Source of the DNA: Micromonospora sicca
Lineage (GTDB): Bacteria; Actinomycetota; Actinomycetes; Mycobacteriales; Micromonosporaceae
Length of the DNA: 52,794 nt
Direction: 5' to 3'
NCBI RefSeq assembly: GCF_003172935.1
Contig: NZ_QGKS01000272.1
Span: forward strand, 1 to 52,794
Shown here piece by piece: positions 41,987 through 50,710 of this stretch (positions within the stretch are counted from its first letter, which is position 1; each line of letters begins with the position of its first letter). The translations under genes were made by a program, and so were the position numbers. The notes beneath the pieces were generated by a model. The model worked only from the letters and a program-made list of their open reading frames with translations. It was not told the origin of the DNA and searched no databases.

Positions 41987-42415
41987 GTGAGTTCGATCAT
42001 CAAGTTCTTCGTTGCGCGCGACAACACGATCGCGCGGGGTGTTGTCGGGAACGGGCCCGGTGAGGATTTCGAGTCGGCGACTTACGGCAACTTCGACGTC
42101 TGGTCGACGCTCGAGGAGTGGGAGAGCCTTCTGACGGACCGGGCCCTTGAACAACTCATCGCTGCGGGAGGCCCGGACGTGGTCGCCGGCAACGACAGCC
42201 CTCTGGTCCTGCTCATCTCTCGCGAGCTCACGGAGGCGTTGGCTGATGCTGGGGCCGAGGACCTTGACGGAATGGCAGAGCGATGGAGCGGGCTGCGGGC
42301 CGAGGAGGGTGAAGCCATCGACGACGAGCTTGCCCATGAGCTCATCAGAGAGGTGGCGGCGCTGGCGGCCAACGCAGTGGCGAGCAGGAACTCCCTCTAC
42401 TGCTGGGTCTGCTGA
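41987..42415 (+). CDS. Small acidic hypothetical protein
   Basis: 142 residues from a GTG without a clear ribosome site. MSSIIKFFVARDNTIARGVV opens it; GNFDVWSTLEEWESLLTDR and RELTEALADAGAEDLD follow, and it ends in SLYCWVC. It is acidic and helical with no membrane segment. I cannot place it in a family. Codon use matches its neighbours, so it is likely to be real. Confidence 0.6.
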   Translation: MSSIIKFFVARDNTIARGVVGNGPGEDFESATYGNFDVWSTLEEWESLLTDRALEQLIAAGGPDVVAGNDSPLVLLISRELTEALADAGAEDLDGMAERWSGLRAEEGEAIDDELAHELIREVAALAANAVASRNSLYCWVC

Positions 42416-42425
42416 AGCGGCACGC

Positions 42426-42436
42426 ACATCTGCCGC
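42426..42436 (+). repeat. Dispersed repeat, variant ACATCTGCCGC
   Basis: A variant copy in the short convergent gap between two hypothetical genes, followed by CGCGCTGG as at 50518. Confidence 0.5.
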
Positions 42437-42452
42437 CGAGCGAACGCGCTGG

Positions 42453-42797
42453 CTAGGCGTCCTCCTCGTCAAACGGCTCGTCACTCCACCGCCACCACGC
42501 CTCGTTGCCATCGATGTGGAGAAGGAACTCTGGAACCTCCTGGCCCTCCGGGTACCGAAGCGTCACGGCGTTTCGGACTGCCTCGTACGCGCGCTCCCAG
42601 GACTCGACATCCTCATCGATACCATCGAGCAGCCGCAGTTCCTCGGCGAAGAGCGGCCGGACCTCCGCGAGCCCCTCCCGCGGGTCGACACGAGCGTCCA
42701 GCCACGGGAAGTCGCCACCGGTCACCACGAGATCAGCAAGTACCCCGCCGTCGTCGCGCCGGTGCAGCGTCCAAGCGCCGCCGTGATGATCGCTCAC
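42453..42797 (-). CDS. Small conserved hypothetical protein
   Basis: 114 residues from an ATG. WTLHRRDDGGVLADLVVTGG, FPWLDARVDPREGLAEVRPL and PEFLLHIDGNEAWWRWSDEP are its clear blocks; the chain ends in EEDA. It is acidic and probably an alpha-beta fold of small actinobacterial proteins. No function is known to me. Confidence 0.65.
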   Translation of the reverse strand: MSDHHGGAWTLHRRDDGGVLADLVVTGGDFPWLDARVDPREGLAEVRPLFAEELRLLDGIDEDVESWERAYEAVRNAVTLRYPEGQEVPEFLLHIDGNEAWWRWSDEPFDEEDA

Positions 42798-42890
42798 GAT
42801 GACGACATTAGCGACTGCAGGGGATTCCCTGCCGACCCGTACCCGGCTTCGGCTTCGCCACTGGTCGCACCTCGGCCATGGTCAGATGCA

Positions 42891-42960
42891 CGCTTCTGCC
42901 GCCGACCGTGCGCTATGCAGCGTCACGGCAAGCGGATGGAGCCGGCGTCCGGTCGTGCCG
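42891..42960 (+). repeat. Dispersed repeat, long form
   Basis: From TTCTGCCGCCGACCGTGCGC to GGTCGTGCCG this 70-base stretch aligns with 52384-52450, sharing TCTGCCGCC, ACCG-GCGCTA, GCAAGCGGAT and GGTCGTGCCG. It shows that the short core belongs to a longer repeat. Confidence 0.6.
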
Positions 42961-42979
42961 AGTTGAGGATGTTCCGGTC

Positions 42980-43660
42980 CTACTGGCCTGGCGGCGGATG
43001 GCCGACCGCTCCGGGGTGGACGAGGGCGTGCTCGTAGGCGTAGACGACGACTTGCACCCGGTCGCGCAGGCCGAGCTTGGCGAGGATGTGCGCGACATGC
43101 GTCTTGACCGTGCCGTCGCCGATGAACAGACCAGCGGCGATCTCGTGGTTGGACAGACCGCGTGCTACTTGGCGCAACACGTCGAGCTCGCGATCGGTGA
43201 GGGCGTCCAGCTCCGCTGGCCGAGAGGCATGCGGCGGTGGGCCGGCGAGGAAGCGTTCGATGAGGCGGCGGGTGGTCTCCGGCCCTAGGAGCGCGTCCCC
43301 GGCGGCGACGACGCGTACGGCGTCGACGATGCGCTCCGGTGGATCGGTCTTGAGGAGGAATCCCGCCGCGCCGGCGCGCAGTGCCTCGTACACGTACTGG
43401 TCGATGCCGTACGTAGTGAGCACGAGCACTCGGCTACGGGCTGTTGCTCGCGCGAGTCGGCGAGTCGCCTCGATGCCGTCGAGCACGGGCATGCGGATGT
43501 CCATCAGTACGACATCGGGTTCCAGCGTTTTCGCGAGGGTCACCGCCTCGGCGCCGTCGGCTGCCTCGCCGACGACTTCCAGATCCGCTCGGGACTCCAA
43601 GATGGTGCGCAGGCCTGCGCGTACGACGGCCTGGTCGTCGGCGAGGAGGAGGCGAATCAT
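42980..43660 (-). CDS. NarL/LuxR-family response regulator
   Basis: 226 residues. The receiver domain has the acidic pair LLLADDQAVVRAGL, the phosphorylated aspartate in PDVVLMDIRMPVLDG and the lysine in AAGFLLKTDPPERIV. The C-terminal LuxR helix-turn-helix reads LTDRELDVLRQVARGLSNHE and GTVKTHVAHILAKLGLRDR. Its start overlaps the stop of the histidine kinase gene by ATGA, so the two form one system. Confidence 0.93.
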   Translation of the reverse strand: MIRLLLADDQAVVRAGLRTILESRADLEVVGEAADGAEAVTLAKTLEPDVVLMDIRMPVLDGIEATRRLARATARSRVLVLTTYGIDQYVYEALRAGAAGFLLKTDPPERIVDAVRVVAAGDALLGPETTRRLIERFLAGPPPHASRPAELDALTDRELDVLRQVARGLSNHEIAAGLFIGDGTVKTHVAHILAKLGLRDRVQVVVYAYEHALVHPGAVGHPPPGQ

Positions 43661-44805
43661 GACTCGGTGGGGAAGGAGGCGCGGACCTTCCAGCCGCCGC
43701 GGGGATCGCGCCCGGCCTCGAACCGGCCGCCGAACACGGCGACCCGCTCGCCTAGCCCGATCAGGCCCCGGCGGCCGCCGGGGCCCTGCCCAGTGCCCGC
43801 GCCGTCGTCGGAGACCTCCACCTCGATGCCGTCGGCGCGGTAGCGCAGGACCACGCGCACATCGGCGCGGCCGGCGTGCTTGAGCGCGTTGGTGAGCCCT
43901 TCTTGGACCACGCGGTACGCGTTGAGCTCGACGCTCGCAGGTAGGTCACGCTCCTTCCCCTCGGTCTGCACATGCACGGCGAGCCCTGCTGACCTGGTCG
44001 TGGCGACCAGCCGCTCGAGATGGTCGGCTGCGGGTCACGTCCTGGCCCCGGCTCGTCGCGGATCAGTCCGACGAGGGTGCCCATTTCCGTGATCGCTTCC
44101 TGCCCCGGCGGCGCGGATCAGCCGGAGAGCCTCGCGAGCCTTGTCGGGATCGCGGTCGAGGACCTGCTCAGCCGCGCCGGCGTGGAGCACGACAACACCG
44201 AGGCTGTGGCTGATGACGTCGTGCAGCTCGCGCGCGATGCGGCGCCGCTCCTCGCTGGCGGCGGCCTCGGCCAGCGCCTGCTGGTCCTGTTTCAGCACGT
44301 CGGCGCGGTGCTCGGCGGCCCGTGCCTGCCCGCGTAGACGCCGTGCGGTCAGGCCCACGGCGAGCGGCAGGGACAGCGCGACGCAGGTCCACAGCAAGTC
44401 GGGCACCGCCTCCGCGGCGGGCTGCTCGAGCCCCGTCGTCGCGGCGAACCCCGCGAGCACGGCCACCGCGAATGGGAGGTTGCGGCCGTAGGCGCCCACT
44501 GAGTACGCGGCCACGAGGCCGATGAGCACGCTGGCGCCCGCCTCGTAGTGGCCGAATGCCACGTAGACGACCGCGAGGGCGCCGAGGGCACCGGCGAAGG
44601 AGACGAGCGGACTGATCCGCCGTACCGTCAGGAAACAGGCGGACGTCACCGCTAGCCCGGCTGACGCCCAGCGAGGCTCTGGCCAGTCCGAGGTGGGAAA
44701 TGCGTCGAGCCCGGCGTAGCCGGCCAGCGAAAGCGCCAGCAGGATGTCGAGCAACGGCGACCCCGCCACGCGCCGCACAACCGAGCCGAGCCGCCGGGCC
44801 TGCAT
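43657..44805 (-). CDS. NarL-partner sensor histidine kinase (HisKA_3), two frameshifts
   Basis: About 382 residues after repair. The front holds five or so membrane spans (PLLDILLALSLAGYAG, VLIGLVAAYSVGAYGR). The HisKA_3 helix carries the phosphorylated histidine in RRRIARELHDVISHSLGVV, and the ATPase part has AYRVVQEGLTNALKHAGRA and VEVSDDGAGTGQGPGGRRGL. Two breaks interrupt it: an extra base in the C4 run at 44103-44106 and a missing one at 44026-44027. With both corrected the text reads AAGQEAITEMGTLVGLIRDE and DHLERLVATTRSAGLAVHVQ in one frame. The kinase senses an unknown envelope signal and phosphorylates the regulator encoded next. Confidence 0.85.
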
Positions 44806-44978
44806 GAGCGAACAGTAGTCCCGACTCCGCCGCGGGCGCGTCTGCCGTGAGACAGATCCGGCCTCACCCGCGCGGCCGGGCAGCCTCTGACCGCGTGCAG
44901 ACGACAAGGACGTCCCCGCGTCCCTACCGTCGGCACTGGTGGCCGAGCGGGTCGCCGGGACCAAACTAAGGGAGCACG

Positions 44979-45604
44979 ATGATGGACCGATTCACACGCG
45001 CGGGCACCGTCGCCGCGATCATGGGAGGACTGCTGCTCGCGGTCGGGTCCTTCCTCCGGCTCCTGCCGCCGCACTACGAGCACTTCTCCGACGAGGCCGT
45101 CACCAGCGCGTTCGCCGTGTCATCAGCACTCCGCTTCGCCGGGGCCATCCTCATGACGTGGGGGCTGGTCGGGCTTTACCTGCGCCAGGCCGACCGAGCG
45201 GGCCGGCTCGGACTCGTTGCCGTCATCGCGTGCCTGGCCAACATGACCCTCCAGGGCGGATGGATATTCGCCGACCTCTTCGTCGCACCGACCTTCGCCG
45301 AGAGCGCGCCGCAGATCCTCAACGCCGATTCACCCGGCCGCCTGGCGGCGGCCGGCATGGCCGCGTGGCTGGCCAACACGTCCTTCGCCTGCTGGGCGTC
45401 GCGAGCCTGCGCGCCCGAGTGCTGCCGAAGGCCTGCGGTGTCGCACTGGTCGTCGTCGGTGCGGTCACACTGGTTCCGCTGCCCGTCGACGGGCCCGCCT
45501 ACGAAGTCATCATCGGAATCGCCTTCGCCTTCGCCTTCGCCGGCGTTCGCGCATTCGGGCTGCGGGCGCCTGTACCGCTGGCCACGGCCCAGCCCGCAGC
45601 CTGA
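44979..45604 (+). CDS. Membrane protein, DUF4386-like, one frameshift
   Basis: About 208 residues, five to six membrane spans: TVAAIMGGLLLAVGSFLRLL, FAGAILMTWGLVGLYLR, LVAVIACLANMTLQGGWIFA, and in the second frame ACGVALVVVGAVTLVPLPVD and YEVIIGIAFAFAFAGVRAFG. Adding one C at the CC of 45388-45389 joins the frames (TSFALLGVASLRARVLPKA) and the span becomes divisible by three. GGGAG lies six bases before the ATG. It diverges from the two-component pair and is a likely target or accessory of it. Confidence 0.7.
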
Positions 45605-45616
45605 CGACCACCACAC

Positions 45617-45646
45617 CCCGCCGCCAGCCGCAAAGCCGGCGGCGGG
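45617..45646 (+). terminator. Hairpin terminator
   Basis: CCCGCCGCC-(12-base loop)-GGCGGCGGG is a perfect 9-bp stem 12 bases after the membrane-protein stop. Confidence 0.7.
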
Positions 45647-45724
45647 CTGCACGGTCAGGCCCGTTGAAATAGTCCCGCCATGCCGGCGGCTCGTCGACAG
45701 CCGGGAAGGAATAGCCGCAGCGGG

Positions 45725-45832
45725 TCAGTCAACTCCGACCAGGGCGGCTTCGCTACCCAACCCGACCAGGTGCGATCTGCCGGTGCCTGAGTCGTCCGTC
45801 AAGCACAGCGGCAGGCCCTTGCGCACCCAGTG
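45725..45832 (-). pseudogene. IS21 IstB-like fragment
   Basis: The minus strand encodes VRKGLPLCLTDDSGTGRSHL then VGLGSEAALVGVD and a TGA. This is the Walker A region of IstB, the ATPase helper of IS21 transposition, with the usual GDSGTGKSH altered to DDSGTGRSH. Nothing of the rest of the element is found on either side. Confidence 0.6.
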
Positions 45833-46029
45833 CTGCCGTACGACCGGAACAGGTCACAGCTTGGACCGAAGCGATCCGTCGTGTCCAGCCAGCCGTGGGC
45901 ATGCACGCCCGAGATCCTCACGCAGGCGCCCACCAGACGGTCCGCGGCAACATCCGCTATTGCCGCCGAGCGGTCGCTACCACGACCGGATCTGCCGATG
46001 AGCGCGCACCCCTGGCTTCCGGAGCGACG

Positions 46030-46446
46030 TCACGTGACGAGCACGGCGGTGAGCATCGAGAGATACGACTCATGGGCGAGACGCAGGCTGTCAAGGTCGG
46101 ACGTCTCGAACCACGCCACAGCGTCGTGCTCGTCCGGCGCGGCGTTGACGGGTGTTCCGGTCCACCTGTCGACCAACCAGATCTGCATGTCGAACGTCGC
46201 GGTCCGGATCTCATGCATCGGCGGGCTGGACGGCTCCGATGCCGTGATTCCCAACTCCTCCCGAAGCTCGCGGACAAGGCTCTCTTTCGGATCCTCCCCC
46301 TCCTCAACATGACCGCCCGGCAGGTCCCACACGTCGGGATACCAACGGCGTCCGGCGCTTCGATGACACAGCAACACCCGATCGCCGTCGCGAAGAACGG
46401 CCGGCACAATCCGGACCGGACCGGAGTCGTCAGCGGAGATCGTCAT
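46030..46446 (-). CDS. Nudix hydrolase
   Basis: 138 residues. The Nudix box is complete: GGHVEEGEDPKESLVREL then REELGI, giving the glutamates that bind magnesium. Nudix enzymes cleave nucleoside diphosphates linked to another group; the closest look is the MutT/NTP-pyrophosphohydrolase type (RVLLCHRSAGRRWYPDVWDL). The ATG at 46446 is preferred because the further-upstream ATG at 46464 lies against a repeat core; neither has a ribosome site. Confidence 0.83.
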   Translation of the reverse strand: MTISADDSGPVRIVPAVLRDGDRVLLCHRSAGRRWYPDVWDLPGGHVEEGEDPKESLVRELREELGITASEPSSPPMHEIRTATFDMQIWLVDRWTGTPVNAAPDEHDAVAWFETSDLDSLRLAHESYLSMLTAVLVT

Positions 46447-46774
46447 CGGCACATTCTGACCCATGCGGATCTGCCGCAGGTCGCGCGTCGGGCATCCGGT
46501 CGTGCCGAATGAGGACGTGTTCTTCTCCGGCTCTCAGGGGGGCCGCGCCAGGAGCATGCCGTACTTTCGCGCGCGCACTGATCGGCAGCGGCGCGGCCTC
46601 TGGATGCCAGAAGTAGGTGACACAGCCGGATCGCCGAGCGCTGGGTGAGTCGCAGGCTAATGCTGGGGGTCAGGTCAGGGGTCATACCGGGGTCGTCCCC
46701 GACGCGGCGCTCCGTCTGGCATTCCTAGGCTCTCCGGTTAGGTCGCCATGCGTCACCAACCCACGGAGTTGAGC
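46447..46774. other. Divergent gap, Nudix / small membrane protein
   Basis: 328 bases. It carries a repeat core (46467-46477) with the tail GGTCGTGCCG ending about 30 bases later. The remaining sequence shows no protein-like frame and no sure promoter. Confidence 0.4.
46467..46477 (+). repeat. Dispersed repeat, core GGATCTGCCGC with GGTCGTGCCG tail
   Basis: An exact core; the shared tail GGTCGTGCCG follows at about 46498-46507. This copy is shorter than the one at 42891. Confidence 0.6.
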
Positions 46775-47008
46775 ATGCGGAAGATCGCAACAGTCGCAGG
46801 TTTCGTACTCGGTTTCTATCTCGTCGGGCGGGCGCTCGTTGAACCGTTCGTGATCGATATGACAGATCCGAGCACCTATCGCCACGACTGGGGTGGCCCC
46901 AGCCTGTTCGGCGTGCTCGCCGTCCACTGTGGCCTGGGCTTAATTGCGGCCGCCGCCATGACGAGGATCCTGATCCGCCGCCGCGCCAGAACTCATCCTG
47001 CCCGGTGA
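46775..47008 (+). CDS. Small membrane protein
   Basis: 77 residues with two membrane spans, ATVAGFVLGFYLVGRALVEP and LAVHCGLGLIAAAAMTRIL, joined by a polar loop (TYRHDWGGPSLFG) and ending in a basic tail RRRARTHPAR. The ATG at 46775 is chosen for the CGGAG six bases upstream. The family is not recognised, but similar short two-span proteins are common in actinobacteria. Confidence 0.62.
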   Translation: MRKIATVAGFVLGFYLVGRALVEPFVIDMTDPSTYRHDWGGPSLFGVLAVHCGLGLIAAAAMTRILIRRRARTHPAR

Positions 47009-47133
47009 ACGCCGGTTCCGTCTCCAAGCGGCTTGCCAATGTCCTCACATGCCGCTGATCGCGTGGTCGTGGCGATGAGCGTGCATTGGCCGAGGCGAGC
47101 GTGCGCGTCTGCTTGTTCGGATGAGGCCAGCTG

Positions 47134-48189
47134 CTACACGAGGCGCGGCTTGATATCGATCCACTCGCGCAGCTGATCGGCGAGGTGCGTATCCAGGACT
47201 TCGTCCAGGTGCCCCTGGGCTGCGCTGACCAGATTCCTCGCCTGCCGGGAGTGACGCATCTGCGTACGGTCAAGACCGCCCAGGTGTCGCCGGTCAACGA
47301 GCACAGCCACCTCGTTCAGACCGACCGGGATAGCGTCCAGGCAGGCCCTGACGATGTCGTCAGCCGACGGCAGCACCGCCAACGCGACCCCCTTGCGCCG
47401 CATGTCCGCCACGAAGTACGCCAGCTTCTCCGCACTATCGGCGTCGCTGAACACAGCCCAGGCCCGTCCCTGCCGCAGCAGCCAGAGCTTCAGCTCCGCC
47501 CAGTCCGCCCGCCGGTCCGACTGGTCTCCCAGGTGCTGATCGATGACCAGCAGCAGGTACAGCCACCAGTTGGCTCGCTCGTGCGGTGCCGGCTGGCGGC
47601 GGTCCAGCCACTGCCGGCGCTGGTGCTCGTCGAGCTGGAGCAGGTGGACCAACCCGTCCTTGACGGCCCGGCGCTGCCCGCCGAGTCTGCCGGCGGCCAC
47701 AAGCTCGGGCGGATGGGGTGCGCTGATCGACCAGACGTCACCGGCATCGATCATCTCCTGATACCCGGTGGTGGCGACGAGGAGGGATATCCGCGACTCG
47801 GCAAGCCAGTACCGCCGATAGTTTGCATCGGCCTGGTCGGTGATCTCCTGCAGGTGGTAGCCGAGGCGGTTCAATTCGGCGTTCAACTGCGTGAACCGCA
47901 GCTGCCGGCCGAACGGCCCGTACCGATGCACGAGTGCCTCCGTGACCGTGATGCTCGCCAGGCGATGCGCCTGCACGGTGAAGCCGGTCGCCTGCCAGGA
48001 GTCGGCTCCGGGACGCCGCGCCCAGGAGAACTCCACCAAGCCGTAGTCACGCCGCATCACGGCGCGGTTTCGGTCCTCTGCGAAGTCGCCACCCAGCGTG
48101 CGGGCTACTTCGTCCGGTGAGTCCGTCAGGCCCACGCCCAGCACGGCGCCGCTGACCACCACGTCGACGAAGAAGTCAAGATCGGGCAC
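47134..48189 (-). CDS. Conserved hypothetical protein
   Basis: 351 residues from a GTG. The front (FFVDVVVSGAVLGVGLTDSP, then AVMRRDYGLVEFSWARRP) suggests a strand-rich domain like those of SMI1/immunity-type cytoplasmic proteins. The middle is helical (RQWLDRRQPAPHERANWWLY) and the end again alpha-beta (KLAYFVADMRRKGVALAVLP). There is no signal peptide, membrane span or catalytic motif. Similar long, soluble proteins often sit in variable regions of actinobacterial genomes. No function is assigned. Confidence 0.65.
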   Translation of the reverse strand: MPDLDFFVDVVVSGAVLGVGLTDSPDEVARTLGGDFAEDRNRAVMRRDYGLVEFSWARRPGADSWQATGFTVQAHRLASITVTEALVHRYGPFGRQLRFTQLNAELNRLGYHLQEITDQADANYRRYWLAESRISLLVATTGYQEMIDAGDVWSISAPHPPELVAAGRLGGQRRAVKDGLVHLLQLDEHQRRQWLDRRQPAPHERANWWLYLLLVIDQHLGDQSDRRADWAELKLWLLRQGRAWAVFSDADSAEKLAYFVADMRRKGVALAVLPSADDIVRACLDAIPVGLNEVAVLVDRRHLGGLDRTQMRHSRQARNLVSAAQGHLDEVLDTHLADQLREWIDIKPRLV

Positions 48190-48280
48190 CCGGCAAGCGT
48201 GGCGGAGTACCGGGCACAGCACAATCAGCGGCCGGCCTCCCCGCGATCGATCTCCTGGATCATCCCCGTACCGGGCATCC

Positions 48281-48304
48281 GCACATGCCGCATTGCGGGC
48301 GTGC
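48281..48304 (-). terminator. Possible hairpin after the Ddn gene
   Basis: GCACATGCCGC-ATT-GCGGGCGTGC pairs through GCAC/GTGC and CCGC/GCGG with an unpaired centre, 21 bases after the reductase stop. It may also be a decayed copy of the dispersed repeat. Confidence 0.35.
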
Positions 48305-48324
48305 AAACCGTCGGGCAGCATGCG

Positions 48325-48762
48325 TTAGCGCCTTTGCAGTACAACCACGGGGATCTGGCGGGTGGTCTTGCGCGCGTACCCGTCGTAGCCCTTGTACATG
48401 TCGGCCATCTGCTGCCACAGGCGCTCGCGGTCCTCGCCAGCGGTTTCGACGGCGGTGACCAGGTACGTCTGCCGGCCGATCTGTAAGGCGTCCGGCTGCG
48501 AGCGCAGATTGAGCCACCAGGCGGGGTGCCTGGCGCTGCCGCCGTTGGACGCGATGATCACCCATCGGTCGCCGTCGGTCTGGTACATCAACGGTACGGT
48601 CCACGACCGCCCCGACTTGCGCCCGGTCGTGGTCAGCAACAGCACCGGTGCGCCGAACATCTTGCCGCCGAGCTTCCCGCCGCTGCGCCGGTACAGCCAC
48701 ACGGCCGTACGCAGAAACCCTCGCATGAGCGCTCTACCGAATCCGCCAGACCGTTTCGCCAT
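48325..48762 (-). CDS. F420-dependent nitroreductase (Ddn family)
   Basis: 145 residues of the deazaflavin-dependent nitroreductase family: GAPVLLLTTTGRKSGRSWTV, PLMYQTDGDRWVIIASNGGS and HPAWWLNLRSQPDALQIG are the conserved blocks, which form the split beta-barrel that binds cofactor F420. Members reduce quinones or nitroaromatics. F420 use is typical of actinobacteria and supports the host assignment. A GTG two codons upstream is an alternative start. Confidence 0.9.
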   Translation of the reverse strand: MAKRSGGFGRALMRGFLRTAVWLYRRSGGKLGGKMFGAPVLLLTTTGRKSGRSWTVPLMYQTDGDRWVIIASNGGSARHPAWWLNLRSQPDALQIGRQTYLVTAVETAGEDRERLWQQMADMYKGYDGYARKTTRQIPVVVLQRR

Positions 48763-48852
48763 GGTCACTATCTACCAGGCCAGGGGGTCGGTGGACAGCC
48801 GGCTTAGGTCGCCAGATGCGCGCTCATAGCCGCGATGGGTGCTCGGTTCCGG

Positions 48853-49596
48853 TCAGGTGGCTTCGGGGTCGAGGCCGTTGGCTGCTCGTCCGCCGTCAAC
48901 GGCAAGGACGACGCCGTTGACGAATCCGGCGGCGGGAGACAACAAGAAGGCGACGGCGTTTGCCACCTCGCTCGGGTCGCCCACTCTGCCCAGCGGATGC
49001 AGTGCGGCCATCTGGACGTCCACTTCGGGGTGCTGGGCACGGTACTGCTCGAACCGGTCGGTGGCGATGGAGCCCAGCGCGACGGCGTTGGTGCGAATGC
49101 CGGCCGGCCCGTGATCCACGGCCACGGCGCGGGTCAAGCCCTCGACCGCCGCCTTCGCGGTCGCGTAGGGCAGTGCTCCGCGGACAGGGCGCTGCGCCTG
49201 GTGGGAGGAGACGTTGACGATGGCGCCGTCGCGCTCGTGCGCCAAGAAGTGGTTGACCGCGGTGTGGCAGCCGGTGAGGGCCAGGGCCAGGTTCGCGGTG
49301 ACGAGGTCCAGGATCTGGGCGGCCGAGGCGTCGCCGAGACCGGCGTCGCGGAAGATCGCGGCGTTGTTGACCCAGCCGAGCAGCGGGCCCGTGGCCTCGG
49401 CGGTCGCGGCCGCTCGCTGGGCCGTCTCAGGATCGCGGGCGTCGCCGGTGACCAGCACGATGCGTTCGTGCTGCCAGGCAAGTTGACCGGTGACATCCAG
49501 CACGACGACCTGACCGTCGCGAGCCAGGCGTTCGGTGATGGCCCGACCGACGCCTCGAGCGCCCCCGGTGACCACGAACGACGGTCGAGTCGGCAT
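48853..49596 (-). CDS. SDR-family oxidoreductase
   Basis: 247 residues. FVVTGGARGVGRAITERLAR is the NAD(P) loop, GWVNNAAIF the NNA motif, VNVSSHQAQ the catalytic serine and PYATAKAAVEGLTRAVAVDH the Tyr-x3-Lys pair; the end VVLAVDGGRAANG is typical. The start at 49596 follows AGGAGG ten bases upstream. It stands alone, so its substrate is not indicated by neighbours. Confidence 0.88.
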   Translation of the reverse strand: MPTRPSFVVTGGARGVGRAITERLARDGQVVVLDVTGQLAWQHERIVLVTGDARDPETAQRAAATAEATGPLLGWVNNAAIFRDAGLGDASAAQILDLVTANLALALTGCHTAVNHFLAHERDGAIVNVSSHQAQRPVRGALPYATAKAAVEGLTRAVAVDHGPAGIRTNAVALGSIATDRFEQYRAQHPEVDVQMAALHPLGRVGDPSEVANAVAFLLSPAAGFVNGVVLAVDGGRAANGLDPEAT

Positions 49597-50025
49597 GGCG
49601 GCGTGACCTCCTGCTCGCGCTCCAGTTCCGGAGGATGTCTCCGCCCTGCAGCGATACCAGATCTTCGTCGTGGTCGACAACGAGAGAGCCGTAGGCGTGC
49701 TTGGCACTCTCGTGCGAGACAGCGACCTCGACCGGACCTGCCCCGCACCGGCCACTACCGCGTCGGAACCGATCTTCGGCTCTCCTACACCTCCAGGGCC
49801 GCCCGCACCGAAATCGCGGAGTTCCTAACGGCCCCGCGTCAAGTCTCGGCCAACCAAGGTCACGTACGCGGATCTGCCGCTGTCCGCCCGGGTAGCAGTC
49901 CCTTGTGGCGTCACAGCCTAGGCGACGATGAACGAACACGCTCCAGACATGACGTTTCCCTTGCGCCGGAAGCGGCCATACTGACCGTGCTGGCCCGGGG
50001 CCTGACCACGAAGGAGGTGTTCGCT
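49597..50025. other. Divergent gap with repeat core
   Basis: 429 bases between the SDR and VOC genes. A plus-strand frame at 49630-49735 reads like protein (LQRYQIFVVVDNERAVGVLG) and a second one near 49750-49835 (HYRVGTDLRLSYTSRAARTE) lies in another frame, so a small gene may have decayed here. It also contains a repeat core at 49870. Confidence 0.35.
49870..49880 (+). repeat. Dispersed repeat, core GGATCTGCCGC
   Basis: An exact copy in the gap between the SDR and VOC genes; it can fold as GCGG-ATCTG-CCGC. Confidence 0.6.
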
Positions 50026-50397
50026 TTGCCGTTCGGTCGGCTCCACCATCTGATCGTCGACTGCTCGGATCCGATGGCCGAGGCGCGGTTCTGGAGCGCG
50101 GTCCTCGGCGACCCGATCACCTACGCGGACGAGGACTTCGTCGTCGTGTCGGCCAGCACGGCGGCGTCCGGGCTGGCGTTTCAGCGCGCCGCCGACCTGA
50201 CGCCGCCTACGTGGCCGGAGCCGGCAGTGCCGCAGCAGATGCACCTCGACGTGATGGTTGACGACCAGGCTGCGGCGGGGGAGGCAGTGCTCGCGCTGGG
50301 CGCGCGGCGGTTGCCCGGCGATCACGTGTACGCCGATCCGGCTGGCCACCCATTCTGCCTGATCAGACGCCCTACCTGGGCACCGCCCGTGAACTGA
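50026..50397 (+). CDS. VOC-superfamily protein with TTG start
   Basis: 123 residues. HHLIVDCSDPMAEARFWSAV opens the first VOC module, QQMHLDVMVDDQAAAGEAVL the second, and DPAGHPFCLIRR the end. The fold binds small ligands or metals; catalytic residues are not clear. The start is taken as the TTG at 50026 because AAGGAGGT lies seven bases upstream and no ATG or GTG fits the fold start. TTG starts are rare, and this one would limit expression. Confidence 0.8.
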   Translation: MPFGRLHHLIVDCSDPMAEARFWSAVLGDPITYADEDFVVVSASTAASGLAFQRAADLTPPTWPEPAVPQQMHLDVMVDDQAAAGEAVLALGARRLPGDHVYADPAGHPFCLIRRPTWAPPVN

Positions 50398-50710
50398 GCT
50401 CAGCCCTGGCTCGTGCTCAGGACCGGCGCGGCTCACTTCGGCAGCCACCTGATCGTCCGGCCGACCGGCAGCTGCCAGGCCGGCCAGTCTCGGAACCCAC
50501 GGCTTGATCCGGTGCGCACATCTGCCGCCCTGCGTGCGCGCTGGCTCGTCACAGTCGGTGATGGGCGCTCCGCACTGATCTTCCGCTGAGTGTGCGGGGA
50601 ACTGCCGATGAGCGCTTGTCAAAGTGACAGAATTCAACCCCGCTGACTGGCGCCCACCGGGCAGTCCGCGGTCCGCGTCGCACGGGAGCCAGGGGCTGTG
50701 CAACCAGGCC
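50398..50710. other. Gap between VOC and WYL genes
   Basis: 313 bases holding one variant repeat core (50518-50528). No protein-like frame and no strong hairpin were seen. Confidence 0.4.
50518..50528 (+). repeat. Dispersed repeat, variant ACATCTGCCGC
   Basis: A variant copy preceded by GTGCGC and followed by GTGCGCGCTGG, closest to the copy at 42426. Confidence 0.5.

Noticed and set aside
49630..49840. Plus-strand pieces LQRYQIFVVVDNERAVGVLG and HYRVGTDLRLSYTSRAARTE
   Set aside because: They lie in different frames without a start, and no family is recognised. They are mentioned only as contents of the gap.
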